DNA of 7,859 bases. It comes from Tardiphaga sp. Lineage in GTDB: Bacteria > Pseudomonadota > Alphaproteobacteria > Rhizobiales > Xanthobacteraceae. This document shows positions 1 through 6,598 of the stretch, in pieces. Positions within the stretch are counted from its first letter, which is position 1. Each line of letters starts with the position of its first letter. Location: positions 1 to 7,859 of the forward strand of contig JACMOT010000629.1 in NCBI GenBank assembly GCA_014377915.1. Reading direction: 5' to 3'. A model generated the notes under the pieces. That model did not search any database. It was not told the DNA's origin and saw nothing but the letters and a program-made list of their open reading frames with translations. A program made the position numbers and the translations under genes.

Positions 1-720
1 ATGCAGTTCGACGAATGCACGCCTTACGACACCAGGGGTCACATCACGACCGAGAACGAGGCGCGGGTGTCGATGGAGCTCAGCCGCCGCTGGGCGTTGC
101 GCTGCAAGGACGAATTCGCGCGGCTGGAGAACCCGAACGCGCTGTTCGGCATCGTGCAGGGCGGGATGTTCGAGAACCTGCGCGAGGAGTCGTTGGCGGC
201 GCTGGTCGCGCTCGACCTGCCGGGCTATGCGATCGGCGGCGTCAGCGTCGGCGAGCCCAAGCCGCTGATGCAGCAGATCGTCGCGCACACGCCGCACCGG
301 CTGCCGGCGAACAAGCCGCGCTACCTGATGGGCGTGGGCACGCCCGAGGACCTGATCGAAGGCGTGGAGGCCGGCGTCGACATGTTCGATTGCGTGATGC
401 CGACCCGCAACGGCCGCCACGGCATGGCGTTCACCCGCCACGGTCAGCTCAACATGCGCAATGCCCGGCACATCGACGATCCGCGTCCGCTCGACGAGGA
501 AAGCGCGTGGCCAGCGACGCGGGACTATTCCCGCGCCTATATCCATCATCTGGTCCGGTCGGGCGAAACGCTCGGCGCCATGCTGCTGTCGGAAATCAAT
601 ATCGCCTATTATCAGAGCCTGATGCAGGGCATCCGGGCGGCGATGGCGGATGGCACCTTCCAGCAATTCCGCGAGCGCACCCGCGCCGGCTGGGCGCGGG
701 GCGACATCGCGCCGCGCTAA
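1..720 (+). CDS. tgt: tRNA-guanine(34) transglycosylase, C-terminal part (5' end outside window)
   Basis: Exchanges guanine at the wobble position 34 of GUN-anticodon tRNAs for the queuosine precursor preQ1, in the cytoplasm. The 239 residues match Tgt from about residue 153 (Zymomonas numbering) to the end, so the ATG at base 1 is an internal codon and the true start lies upstream. Visible hallmarks: FDECTPY at 3-9 with Asp4 (= D156), FGIVQGG at 49-55, GGVSVGE at 79-85 (Val83, the bacterial preQ1-pocket form; eukaryotic enzymes have Gly there), PRYLMGVGTPEDL at 106-118, MFDCVMPTR at 128-136 with the nucleophile Asp130 (= D280), and SRAYIHHL at 177-184. Oddity: the zinc ligands C318, C320, C323 and H349 correspond to Ser168, Trp170, Thr173 and Ile199, so the usual zinc site is missing although the fold around it aligns without gaps. 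The reading frame is intact with a normal TAA stop, so it does not look like a decayed gene. The family call is certain; activity is inferred. Confidence 0.97.
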   Translation: MQFDECTPYDTRGHITTENEARVSMELSRRWALRCKDEFARLENPNALFGIVQGGMFENLREESLAALVALDLPGYAIGGVSVGEPKPLMQQIVAHTPHRLPANKPRYLMGVGTPEDLIEGVEAGVDMFDCVMPTRNGRHGMAFTRHGQLNMRNARHIDDPRPLDEESAWPATRDYSRAYIHHLVRSGETLGAMLLSEINIAYYQSLMQGIRAAMADGTFQQFRERTRAGWARGDIAPR

Positions 721-891
721 AGCCTGTTCCATTCAGGTCTAAGCGCATCCGGAGTTTCTGAGATAGCTGGCGCATTTGTGCGGCGCCAACTTGCTTCGAC
801 GGAGCGCTCAGCCGCTTTACGGAGTAGGGTCTCGAGCTTGACGTGGTGCTGGCATAGATCGACCAATCGCCGCGGAACTGGCGTGGGCCTT
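721..891. other. Gap between convergent tgt and solute-binding protein gene, no recognised gene
   Basis: These 171 bases separate two genes that run towards each other. The minus strand stays open through the whole gap and would encode a basic helical stretch containing DLCQHHVKLETLL and LRKAAERSVEASW. No start codon or ribosome site supports it, and its upstream continuation runs out of frame through the neighbouring gene. It may be a remnant of a lost gene; I do not recognise a family. A 6-bp inverted repeat (TGGCGC 768-773, GCGCCA 783-788, 9-nt loop) is the best hairpin seen. It has no T-tract, so it is only a weak terminator candidate for either gene. Confidence 0.4.
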
Positions 892-1869
892 TTACTCTGG
901 CTGGATTCCGAGCCCCTGAATGACCTTGCCTGTCGCGGCCAGTTCGGTGTCCAGGAACTGCTTGGCGCCGGCAGGCGTGACCGCATCGCCGATTCGGACA
1001 TCGAAGCCCAAGGTCGGCGCGCGCTCCCGCACCTCCGGTGAACTGATGGCACGAGCAACCTCGGCGCTGAGTTTCTGAACAATCTCCGGCGGCGTGCCGA
1101 CCGGGGCCATCAACATGAACCAGCCTTGCAGGTCGACGCTTTTCAGCGTTTCCGAGATCGCCGGGACGTCCGGCAGCGAGGCGACCCGCGTGCTGCCGGC
1201 AACGGCCAGTGGACGTAGCGTATTGGCTGCGATGAAAGGTTCGGCCACGGAGGCGGACTGGATCGTCACCTGGATGCGGCCGGTGATGATGTCCTGCACC
1301 GCGTTGGTGGTCGTGTTGTAGGGTACCAGTACGAAATTGGTCCCGGCTTGCTTGTTGATGGATTGCGCGATCAGGCCCGAAATGTTGCGTGGCCCGTCGA
1401 CGGCCAAGCTCAGGGAGCCCGGTGCCAGCTTCTCCAGGGCGATCAATTCCGGCAGCGTCGTAGCCTTGACTTCCGGATTGACGAGAAGCACGTGGTTGCT
1501 GCGCGCCACCATCGCGACCGGGACAAAATCCTTGATCGGGTCATAGGGAAGCTTCTTGAAGGTATAGGGATTGGTGACCAGCGCGGCCGAGGTAGCGAAC
1601 AGGAAAGTGTAGCCATCGGGCGCCGCGCGCGCGACGGTCTGGGTGCCGACGAGGTTCGCAGCGCCCGGTTTGTTCTCGACTACAAATTGTTGACCAAGTG
1701 CCTTGCCAAGCTTGTCGACGATGATGCGGCACAGCACATCGGGGCTGTTGCCGGCCGCCTGCGACACCACAACGGTGACCGGCCGGGTGGGCCAGGATTC
1801 CGCGTGCGACGGTGTCGCCAAGCCAAGTACCGCACTGGTCAGCAGCGCGAGGTAAGATCGTCTCGTCAT
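892..1869 (-). CDS. Bug/TctC-family periplasmic solute-binding protein
   Basis: 325-residue extracytoplasmic binding protein of the tripartite tricarboxylate transporter (TTT) type, the usual length for the family. These proteins bind organic or aromatic carboxylates in the periplasm. Start: ATG at 1869, preceded by GGAGGAA (1874-1880) at ideal spacing; the open frame runs further upstream into the next gene but without support. Residues 1-23 are a signal peptide (MTRRSYL, a hydrophobic core, cleavage after SHA). Family hallmarks follow: WPTRPVTVVV at 26-35, PD at 43-44, GQQFVVENKPGAANLVG at 59-75, VARAAPDGYTFLF at 79-91, YDPIKDFVPVAMVA at 109-122 and LPDVPAISE at 232-240. It is the last gene of the catabolic cluster, 107 nt after the FAH gene with a strong hairpin between. 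No TctA or TctB membrane subunit is in the window, so it would need a transporter encoded elsewhere or act as an orphan sensor. The ligand cannot be predicted; the neighbours suggest the aromatic substrate. Confidence 0.93.
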   Translation of the reverse strand: MTRRSYLALLTSAVLGLATPSHAESWPTRPVTVVVSQAAGNSPDVLCRIIVDKLGKALGQQFVVENKPGAANLVGTQTVARAAPDGYTFLFATSAALVTNPYTFKKLPYDPIKDFVPVAMVARSNHVLLVNPEVKATTLPELIALEKLAPGSLSLAVDGPRNISGLIAQSINKQAGTNFVLVPYNTTTNAVQDIITGRIQVTIQSASVAEPFIAANTLRPLAVAGSTRVASLPDVPAISETLKSVDLQGWFMLMAPVGTPPEIVQKLSAEVARAISSPEVRERAPTLGFDVRIGDAVTPAGAKQFLDTELAATGKVIQGLGIQPE

Positions 1870-1943
1870 CGTATTCCTCCATGAGGTGGCTGCCTGCGAT
1901 TTTATATCGCTTGAGGCGCATTCAATCGGACAGTTGGTGGCGT

Positions 1944-1971
1944 CGCAGCGGCCCACGCGCGGGCCGCTGCG
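1944..1971 (-). terminator. Strong GC hairpin after the FAH gene (possible attenuator, terminator or mRNA stabiliser)
   Basis: Perfect 11-bp inverted repeat: cgcagcggccc (1944-1954), loop acgcgc (1955-1960), gggccgctgcg (1961-1971). In the minus-strand transcript it starts five bases after the FAH stop codon and lies about 75 bases before the solute-binding protein start. There is no U-run after it, so it is not a classical intrinsic terminator. It could be a partial terminator or a 3'-end-protecting stem that sets different mRNA levels for the enzymes and the binding protein. The hairpin is seen; its role is inferred. Confidence 0.45.
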
Positions 1972-1976
1972 TAGCT

Positions 1977-2825
1977 TCAGGTCTCGTCGGCGACGCCGTT
2001 GCGCAGCACGCCGAGCTTGTCGATCTCCACTTCGACAATATCGCCGGGCTTCAGCCACAGCGGTGGCGTACGCTTGGCGCCGACGCCGCCCGGCGTGCCG
2101 GTGACGATCACGTCGCCAGGCTCCAGCCGGGTGAATGACGAGCAATATTCGATCTGCCGCGGGATATCGAAGATCATCTGGTCGATGGTCGCGTCCTGCA
2201 CCACCTGGCCGTTGACCCGAGTCTGCAACCGCAGCGGGGCGACGTCGCCAAGTTCATCCGGCGTCATCATCCAGGGGCCAAACGCGCCGGTCTCCGGAAA
2301 ATTCTTGCCCGGCGTAAATTGATGCGTGTGGCGCTGGAAATCGCGCACGCTGCCTTCATTGTAACAGGCATAGCCAGCGATGTGAATCCACGCGTCAGCC
2401 TGCGTGATATGTCGGCCGGGTTTGCCGATGATGATGGCAAGCTCACCTTCGTAATCGAGATGGGTCGAGAGCTTCGGCCGCACGATGTTGGCGAGATGCC
2501 CGGTCTGGCTGTTGGCGAACCGGGAAAATACCGTGGGATTCTCGACTTCGGAGCGGCCGGTTTCCTTGCGATGTGTTTCGTAGTTCAGCCCGATGCAGAG
2601 AATCTTGTCGGGGTTGGGGATCACCGGCAGCCAGGTGATGTTGGCGATCGAATGATGTTGGGCGTCGCGGGCGGCGTCCTGCACGGCGGCGAGCGCATCG
2701 GCGGCGATGACGGATTTGAGATCGGGATAGCGATCTTTCAGGACCGCGCCGACGTCGAGCGCTTCGTCGCCTTCGATGATACCCCAGCTGCTGCTGTTGC
2801 CGATCTTGAAACTTGCCAACTTCAT
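1977..2825 (-). CDS. Fumarylacetoacetate hydrolase (FAH) family protein, probable acylpyruvate-type hydrolase
   Basis: 282-residue cytoplasmic enzyme of the FAH superfamily, whose members hydrolyse C-C bonds of 2,4-dioxo acids (fumarylpyruvate, acylpyruvates) or act as decarboxylases or hydratases in ring-cleavage pathways. Start: ATG at 2825, with a modest AGGA 7 nt upstream. A small N-terminal domain (1-70) is followed by the catalytic domain: ILCIGLNYETHRKE at 75-88, the metal-binding DYEGELAIIIG at 124-134 (Glu126, Glu128), YNEGSVRDFQRHT at 155-167, FTPGKNFPETGAFGPW at 170-185, and IVTGTPGGVG at 240-249. The third metal ligand, usually Asp in an N-D-x-S-x-R-D motif, is Glu157. This fits an NEGSVRD subfamily I recall as common in proteobacteria, not damage. 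It sits 70 nt after the monooxygenase gene. It would cut the chain made by the ring-opening dioxygenase. A hydratase or decarboxylase role is less likely for this N-terminal type but not excluded. Confidence 0.93.
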   Translation of the reverse strand: MKLASFKIGNSSSWGIIEGDEALDVGAVLKDRYPDLKSVIAADALAAVQDAARDAQHHSIANITWLPVIPNPDKILCIGLNYETHRKETGRSEVENPTVFSRFANSQTGHLANIVRPKLSTHLDYEGELAIIIGKPGRHITQADAWIHIAGYACYNEGSVRDFQRHTHQFTPGKNFPETGAFGPWMMTPDELGDVAPLRLQTRVNGQVVQDATIDQMIFDIPRQIEYCSSFTRLEPGDVIVTGTPGGVGAKRTPPLWLKPGDIVEVEIDKLGVLRNGVADET

Positions 2826-2895
2826 CGTAACGTCCTCGCTTGCGAAACCGCGACGCGGTGATCGCTGTGTAAATAATCAGACTTCAGTAGGTCAG

Positions 2896-4464
2896 TCATT
2901 GCAGACCTTTCGCCAGCTGGTCGAGCAGGTCGCCCAGCGCGTCGTCGTCATTGGCGACGCCGAACACGTAATGATCCGGCCGAACCAGCGCGGCCATGCA
3001 ACCATGGCGGTCGAACCAGCCCGCAACGACACCATCCCGTTCAACGAGGGCGTCATGATCGGACGCCGAACCGATACGGATCGGCGTCACGCCTAACCGG
3101 TTCAGCATAGCCTGCACATCGGGCGACAGATCCGCCGCGCGGCGCGCGTCCAGCACCAGTCGCCAGCCGGTGCCAGCGGCTGCGTCGAGCAATTGTCGTC
3201 CCCTCGACGTATCGATCCAGGGCTGTGGAAACAGCACGCCGTGCGCCGGCCGCAGCGGCAGCGCCAGCAGGCCGGTCCGCAGCGGCGGTACGATCTCCTG
3301 GCGGGTGACGGTGCGTGGCTGACCGCCGCCCTCGGCGAGGATGCGCAGGTCGCGCGCCTCGGCCGCGACCGGGTCGCGTTCGCAGATAACATGACCGATC
3401 GCCTTGATCCGCGAGGTCAACTGGCGGACGTGGTCGCTGCGTTCCACGCCATAAGAGTCGAGCAGCGCGCTGCCCGATAGGCCCTTTAATACCCGATCGA
3501 GCTTCCACACCAGATTGGCAACATCTCGAATGCCCTGACACATGCCCTGACCGATGAAGGGCGGCTGCTGGTGCGCCGCGTCGCCGGCAAGGAAGACGCG
3601 TCCCTGTCGCCATTGCTCGGCGACCAGCGCATGAAACCGGTAGCTGGCGGAGCGCCACAAGGTGGCATCGGCCGGCGTGATCCAACGCGCCAGCAGCTGC
3701 CAGACCTGCGCCGCGGTTTCCATTTCCTTCGGGTCTTCGCCGGGCAGCAGCATGATCTCGAAGCGGCGATGATTTCCGGGGCCGACAATGAATGAGGTCG
3801 GCCTCGACGGCTCGCAGAACTGGGCGGCGGTCGCCGGCAGCTTGCCGATCGCACCGTCATTGAGTTGCAGATCGACGACCAGCCAGGGTTCGTCGAATAC
3901 CAGGTCCTCGAAAGCGATGCCGAGTTGCTGACGCATCGGGCTCGACGCGCCGTCGCAGGCGATCACATAGTCCGCGGTGACCGAATGCGTCGCGCCGCTC
4001 TCGTTGCGCAGATGCAGCGTGACCTGGTCCGGCGCTTGGTCGAAGCCGACCAGTTCCGTGCCCAGTTCGACCGTAACGCTGTCATAGGCGGCCGCGTGCT
4101 CGCGCAGCACGGCCTCGACGGGAGGCTGCGTGAACACCATGCTCGGGGTGTAGCCCAGCGGATAGGGCTCGGCGACCATGTCGATGCGGCGGATCAGTTG
4201 CCCTCTCGCGCCAAAATGCTGCGAGGCTGGAAACGGTGCAATGAACGGCAGCACAGCTGCGGCGGCGCCGAGATTGTCAAGCACACGCAGGATCTCATGA
4301 TCGATCGCGATGGCCCGCGGCTTGTCATAGACCTCGCGCTGGCGATCGATCGCCAGCGTGCGGATGCCCCTGTCGCCGAGCAGGCTGGCGGCGATCGCGC
4401 CGGACGGGCCATGGCCGACGACGACGACCTGGAAATCGTTGGGCGGTTGCGATGAAAGCGTCAC
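2896..4464 (-). CDS. FAD-dependent aromatic monooxygenase (PheA/TfdB/MhpA type)
   Basis: 522-residue class A flavoprotein hydroxylase that uses NAD(P)H and O2 to add an OH to a phenolic ring. Length and architecture fit phenol hydroxylase, 2,4-dichlorophenol hydroxylase, resorcinol hydroxylase and 3-(3-hydroxyphenyl)propionate hydroxylase. Visible: a beta-alpha-beta FAD fold VVVVGHGPSGAIAASLL at 13-29 (GxGxxG at 17-22), the DG motif CDGASSPMR at 170-178, and the GD motif GRVFLAGDAAHQQPP at 288-302 (Gly294, Asp295) that contacts the FAD ribityl chain. A C-terminal thioredoxin-like domain at about 410-515 contains LVRPDHYVFG. It has no signal peptide; the enzyme is cytoplasmic. The start is GTG at 4464, supported by GGAG (4471-4474) 6 nt upstream and by the FAD fold beginning soon after. 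It lies 42 nt behind the dioxygenase gene, whose substrate (a catechol or trihydroxybenzene) it probably makes. The exact substrate is unknown. Confidence 0.95.
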   Translation of the reverse strand: MTLSSQPPNDFQVVVVGHGPSGAIAASLLGDRGIRTLAIDRQREVYDKPRAIAIDHEILRVLDNLGAAAAVLPFIAPFPASQHFGARGQLIRRIDMVAEPYPLGYTPSMVFTQPPVEAVLREHAAAYDSVTVELGTELVGFDQAPDQVTLHLRNESGATHSVTADYVIACDGASSPMRQQLGIAFEDLVFDEPWLVVDLQLNDGAIGKLPATAAQFCEPSRPTSFIVGPGNHRRFEIMLLPGEDPKEMETAAQVWQLLARWITPADATLWRSASYRFHALVAEQWRQGRVFLAGDAAHQQPPFIGQGMCQGIRDVANLVWKLDRVLKGLSGSALLDSYGVERSDHVRQLTSRIKAIGHVICERDPVAAEARDLRILAEGGGQPRTVTRQEIVPPLRTGLLALPLRPAHGVLFPQPWIDTSRGRQLLDAAAGTGWRLVLDARRAADLSPDVQAMLNRLGVTPIRIGSASDHDALVERDGVVAGWFDRHGCMAALVRPDHYVFGVANDDDALGDLLDQLAKGLQ

Positions 4465-4506
4465 TCGGGACTCCAGCTACATTCGACGGCGCGGTGGATC
4501 GTTCGG

Positions 4507-5400
4507 TCAAGCATCGGCGTGGGGTACGGCGAGCTGCGCCGCCTTGACGTGATCCGCCTTGGGCGGGGCGATGCCCCAGTGGTCGGTGCGGCCCGGCGGC
4601 CAGCTCCATTGCGATGGCCCGCGCACCACATAGTCGTCGTCGACCTGCAGGACTTCGGCGGTGTATTCGATGACGAAGCCGAGCGGATCGATGAAATAGG
4701 CGAACACGTTGTCGCCCGGGCCGTGGCGTCCGACGCCCCAGGCAATCGGAAATCCGGCGTCAATCATGAGACCGGAGCCGCGCATCACCGCTTCCAGATC
4801 CGGCATCAGGAAGGCGACGTGATTGAGCCCGTTGACGGCGGCATCGGCGATGACGATGGCATGGTGGTCGGCATTGCAGCGGACAAAGGCCATCGCCTTG
4901 GAACGGTCGGTGAGGCGAAACCCGAGCGCGCGCTCGTAGAAGGCGGCCAGGCCGTCGACATCGGTGCTGTTGATGTTGACATGGGCGAGCCGAACCGGTC
5001 GACGGGCGGGGGGCAGTGGCGCGAGCTGCATATCGCCGTGAATAAAGCGCAGCACGCCGCCGCCGGGTGCGCGGACGGTCATCACCGTGCCGCCATCGGG
5101 GCCCGGATTTGGCCGCGGCCCCGACAGCAATGTCGCGCCCTGCCGCCGGCACGCCACCGCGATGCGTTCGAACTCCGCATCGTCGTCCAGCCGGAATGTG
5201 ATGGCCCGCAGGGCAGGGGCGTCGCCCTGGCGCAGAGCCACGACATGATGGTCGCTACCGCCGGCGCGCAGATAGCTGACGCCGTCGTGGCGCGTCACCA
5301 GGTCGAGTCCCCAGACGGAGGTGTAGAAGGCTTCCGATCTCGCGAGATCCGGCGTGTCGAGATCGACGCTGCGCAGGGCGGTGACGGTAAAATGCGTCAT
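4507..5400 (-). CDS. Type I extradiol (catechol 2,3-dioxygenase-like) ring-cleavage dioxygenase
   Basis: 297-residue two-domain vicinal-oxygen-chelate protein with the size of BphC-type meta-cleavage dioxygenases. It would open a catechol-type ring next to the diol using Fe(II) (rarely Mn) and O2. The N-terminal module (about 6-125) has lost metal ligands as usual. The C-terminal module (about 136-260) has the full 2-His-1-Glu site: His140 (LAHVNIN), His194 (GLNHVAF) and Glu245 (GFVIEYTAE). Acid-base residues matching BphC H195, H241 and Y250 are His180, His226 (GRHGPGDN) and Tyr235 (AYFIDPLG). The extradiol signature is nearly complete, with Ala234 before the Tyr where a larger hydrophobic residue is normal. 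The start ATG overlaps the stop of the amidohydrolase gene in ATGA (5397-5400), indicating translational coupling. The C-terminal tail after 260 (WSWPPGRTDHWG) is typical of larger members. Specificity is not predictable; the ligands argue that it is a real dioxygenase, not a glyoxalase-like protein. Confidence 0.92.
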   Translation of the reverse strand: MTHFTVTALRSVDLDTPDLARSEAFYTSVWGLDLVTRHDGVSYLRAGGSDHHVVALRQGDAPALRAITFRLDDDAEFERIAVACRRQGATLLSGPRPNPGPDGGTVMTVRAPGGGVLRFIHGDMQLAPLPPARRPVRLAHVNINSTDVDGLAAFYERALGFRLTDRSKAMAFVRCNADHHAIVIADAAVNGLNHVAFLMPDLEAVMRGSGLMIDAGFPIAWGVGRHGPGDNVFAYFIDPLGFVIEYTAEVLQVDDDYVVRGPSQWSWPPGRTDHWGIAPPKADHVKAAQLAVPHADA

Positions 5401-6428
5401 GACGTAACCGGCTCCCCCATTCCGAGAAAACGTCGCGCGTTGTCGCGAACGACCAGCTTGCGGGTGGCTTCGTCCGGGATCGCCGACGTGGCTCGCGCCA
5501 CCGGGGTGCGGTCATGAAACGCGAAGGGATAGTCGGTGCCGAGCATGATCTGCGTTTCGCCGAATTTGGCGATCAGGTGCCGCAGCGTGGCGTCGTCATA
5601 GACCAGCGCGTCGTAATACAGCCGGCGCGCCTGCGCGACCGGGGCTTCCCGGATGCTTTCCCGCAGCACGGGAAATGCCTGGTAGCCCTCCTGCAGCCGC
5701 GGCAGCAGCGAGGCCAGCGTGCCGCCGCCATGGCTGAACGCGATGCGCAGGCCCGGCCGCCGCAGCAGCAAGTTCGAGGTGATCACCGAGGCGGCGGCGA
5801 GGCCGATGTCGGTCGGATAGGCCAGCACCTGCTGCAGCTGCGCCGGCCCGACCAGCCGGTCCATGCCGGCGGGCCGCAGCGCATGGACGAACACCGCCAT
5901 GTCGAGCTTCTCGACTTCGGCGAAGAAGCCGTCGAAGTCCGGAGACCCGATCGGTCTGCCGTTGACGTTGCTGCCGATCTCGATGCCCGCAAAACCGAGC
6001 TCGTGCTTCAGCCGGTGCAGTTCGACCATGGCGCGGTCGATGTCCTGCAGCGGCAGCGCGCCGAGGGCAACCAGTCGGCCGCCGGAATGCGCCACCATCT
6101 CCGCCATCTGGTCGTTGATGTAGCGCAGCAGATCATCGGCCGGGCTGGCTTCCATCCAATAGGACAGCAATTCCGGCATCGGTGAAATCGCCTGCAGGTC
6201 GAGCCCCATCTCGACCATGTCGGCGACGCGCTTGCCGACGTCCCAGCAGCGGTCGGATACCGTGCGGTAAATCCGTCCGGACATCATCACATGCTTGTGG
6301 CAGGGTTTCGCATCGGCCATCGACGGCCAGTCAGCGGGCACGGCGGCGCCCATGTAGTTCGGAAACGAGGCGGGCACGACATGGGCGTGGACGTCGATCC
6401 CACATCCACAGGTAGAGATGCGGGTCAT
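5397..6428 (-). CDS. Amidohydrolase-2 family protein, ACMSD-like decarboxylase
   Basis: 343-residue TIM-barrel metal enzyme like 2-amino-3-carboxymuconate-6-semialdehyde decarboxylase (ACMSD). The metal residues are complete: His14 and His16 (IDVHAHVVP), His182 (VFVHALRP), His233 (FSHGGGTLASLLPR) and Asp299 (LGTDYPF), matching ACMSD H9, H11, H177, H228 and D294. Arg55 (in YRTV, seven residues before Trp62) and Arg244 align with ACMSD R51 and R239, which hold the substrate carboxylate. This supports a carboxymuconate-semialdehyde-type substrate. Gamma-resorcylate decarboxylases and LigY-type C-C hydrolases are relatives, so decarboxylating an aromatic acid, or hydrolysis, remains possible; resorcylate decarboxylases usually have Glu-x-His where this protein has His-x-His. 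The start ATG at 6428 is the only good choice upstream of the HxH motif, but its ribosome site is poor. It is the first gene of the cluster, next to the divergent control region, and overlaps the dioxygenase gene by 4 nt. Two cysteines (Cys7, Cys9) just before the HxH motif are unusual. Confidence 0.92.
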   Translation of the reverse strand: MTRISTCGCGIDVHAHVVPASFPNYMGAAVPADWPSMADAKPCHKHVMMSGRIYRTVSDRCWDVGKRVADMVEMGLDLQAISPMPELLSYWMEASPADDLLRYINDQMAEMVAHSGGRLVALGALPLQDIDRAMVELHRLKHELGFAGIEIGSNVNGRPIGSPDFDGFFAEVEKLDMAVFVHALRPAGMDRLVGPAQLQQVLAYPTDIGLAAASVITSNLLLRRPGLRIAFSHGGGTLASLLPRLQEGYQAFPVLRESIREAPVAQARRLYYDALVYDDATLRHLIAKFGETQIMLGTDYPFAFHDRTPVARATSAIPDEATRKLVVRDNARRFLGMGEPVTS

Positions 6429-6568
6429 CGTTGCCGACGCTCGCCGGCGCCCGCGCGCAACAGGGCCGTGATCCTGCGTGGTTGAGCCAAATCGCCCGGC
6501 ATTTTCATCCCATCAGTCGTTCATTCGATCGTTAGTCAGTAAATAACCTATAGAATTAAGCGCATGCA

Positions 6569-6598
6569 ATAAAAATTTATAGATTATTTCATTTTTAT
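6569..6598. promoter_or_regulatory. Candidate operator: 8-bp inverted repeat with 14-bp spacer
   Basis: ATAAAAAT at 6569-6576 and ATTTTTAT at 6591-6598 are perfect inverted copies. Their centres are 22 bp apart, about two helical turns, so a dimeric regulator could bind one face of the helix. The repeat lies about 8 bp upstream of the -10-like TATAAA of the GntR gene and inside the AT-rich block. It is a plausible target for the adjacent GntR protein. AT-rich sequence produces such repeats by chance and known FCD-group sites are usually more compact, so confidence is low. Confidence 0.3.

Noticed and set aside
15..761. 248-codon open frame on the plus strand overlapping tgt
   Set aside because: An Arg/Ala/Pro-rich shadow of the tgt frame typical of GC-rich coding DNA; no family resemblance.
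892..2145. Upstream extension of the solute-binding protein to 417 codons
   Set aside because: The extra N-terminal part overlaps the FAH gene and is low-complexity Arg-rich sequence. The signal peptide and GGAGGAA site fix the start at 1869.
2847..2859. Small hairpin ACCGC-gac-GCGGT between the monooxygenase and FAH genes
   Set aside because: Five base pairs with only a short T stretch on the minus strand; too weak to call a terminator inside an apparent operon.
3865..4455. 196-codon plus-strand frame opposite the monooxygenase
   Set aside because: Antisense shadow of the FAD-binding domain with no recognisable motif.
4519..5517. 332-codon plus-strand frame opposite the dioxygenase gene
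   Set aside because: Antisense shadow; the minus strand has the full extradiol metal and acid-base residue set.
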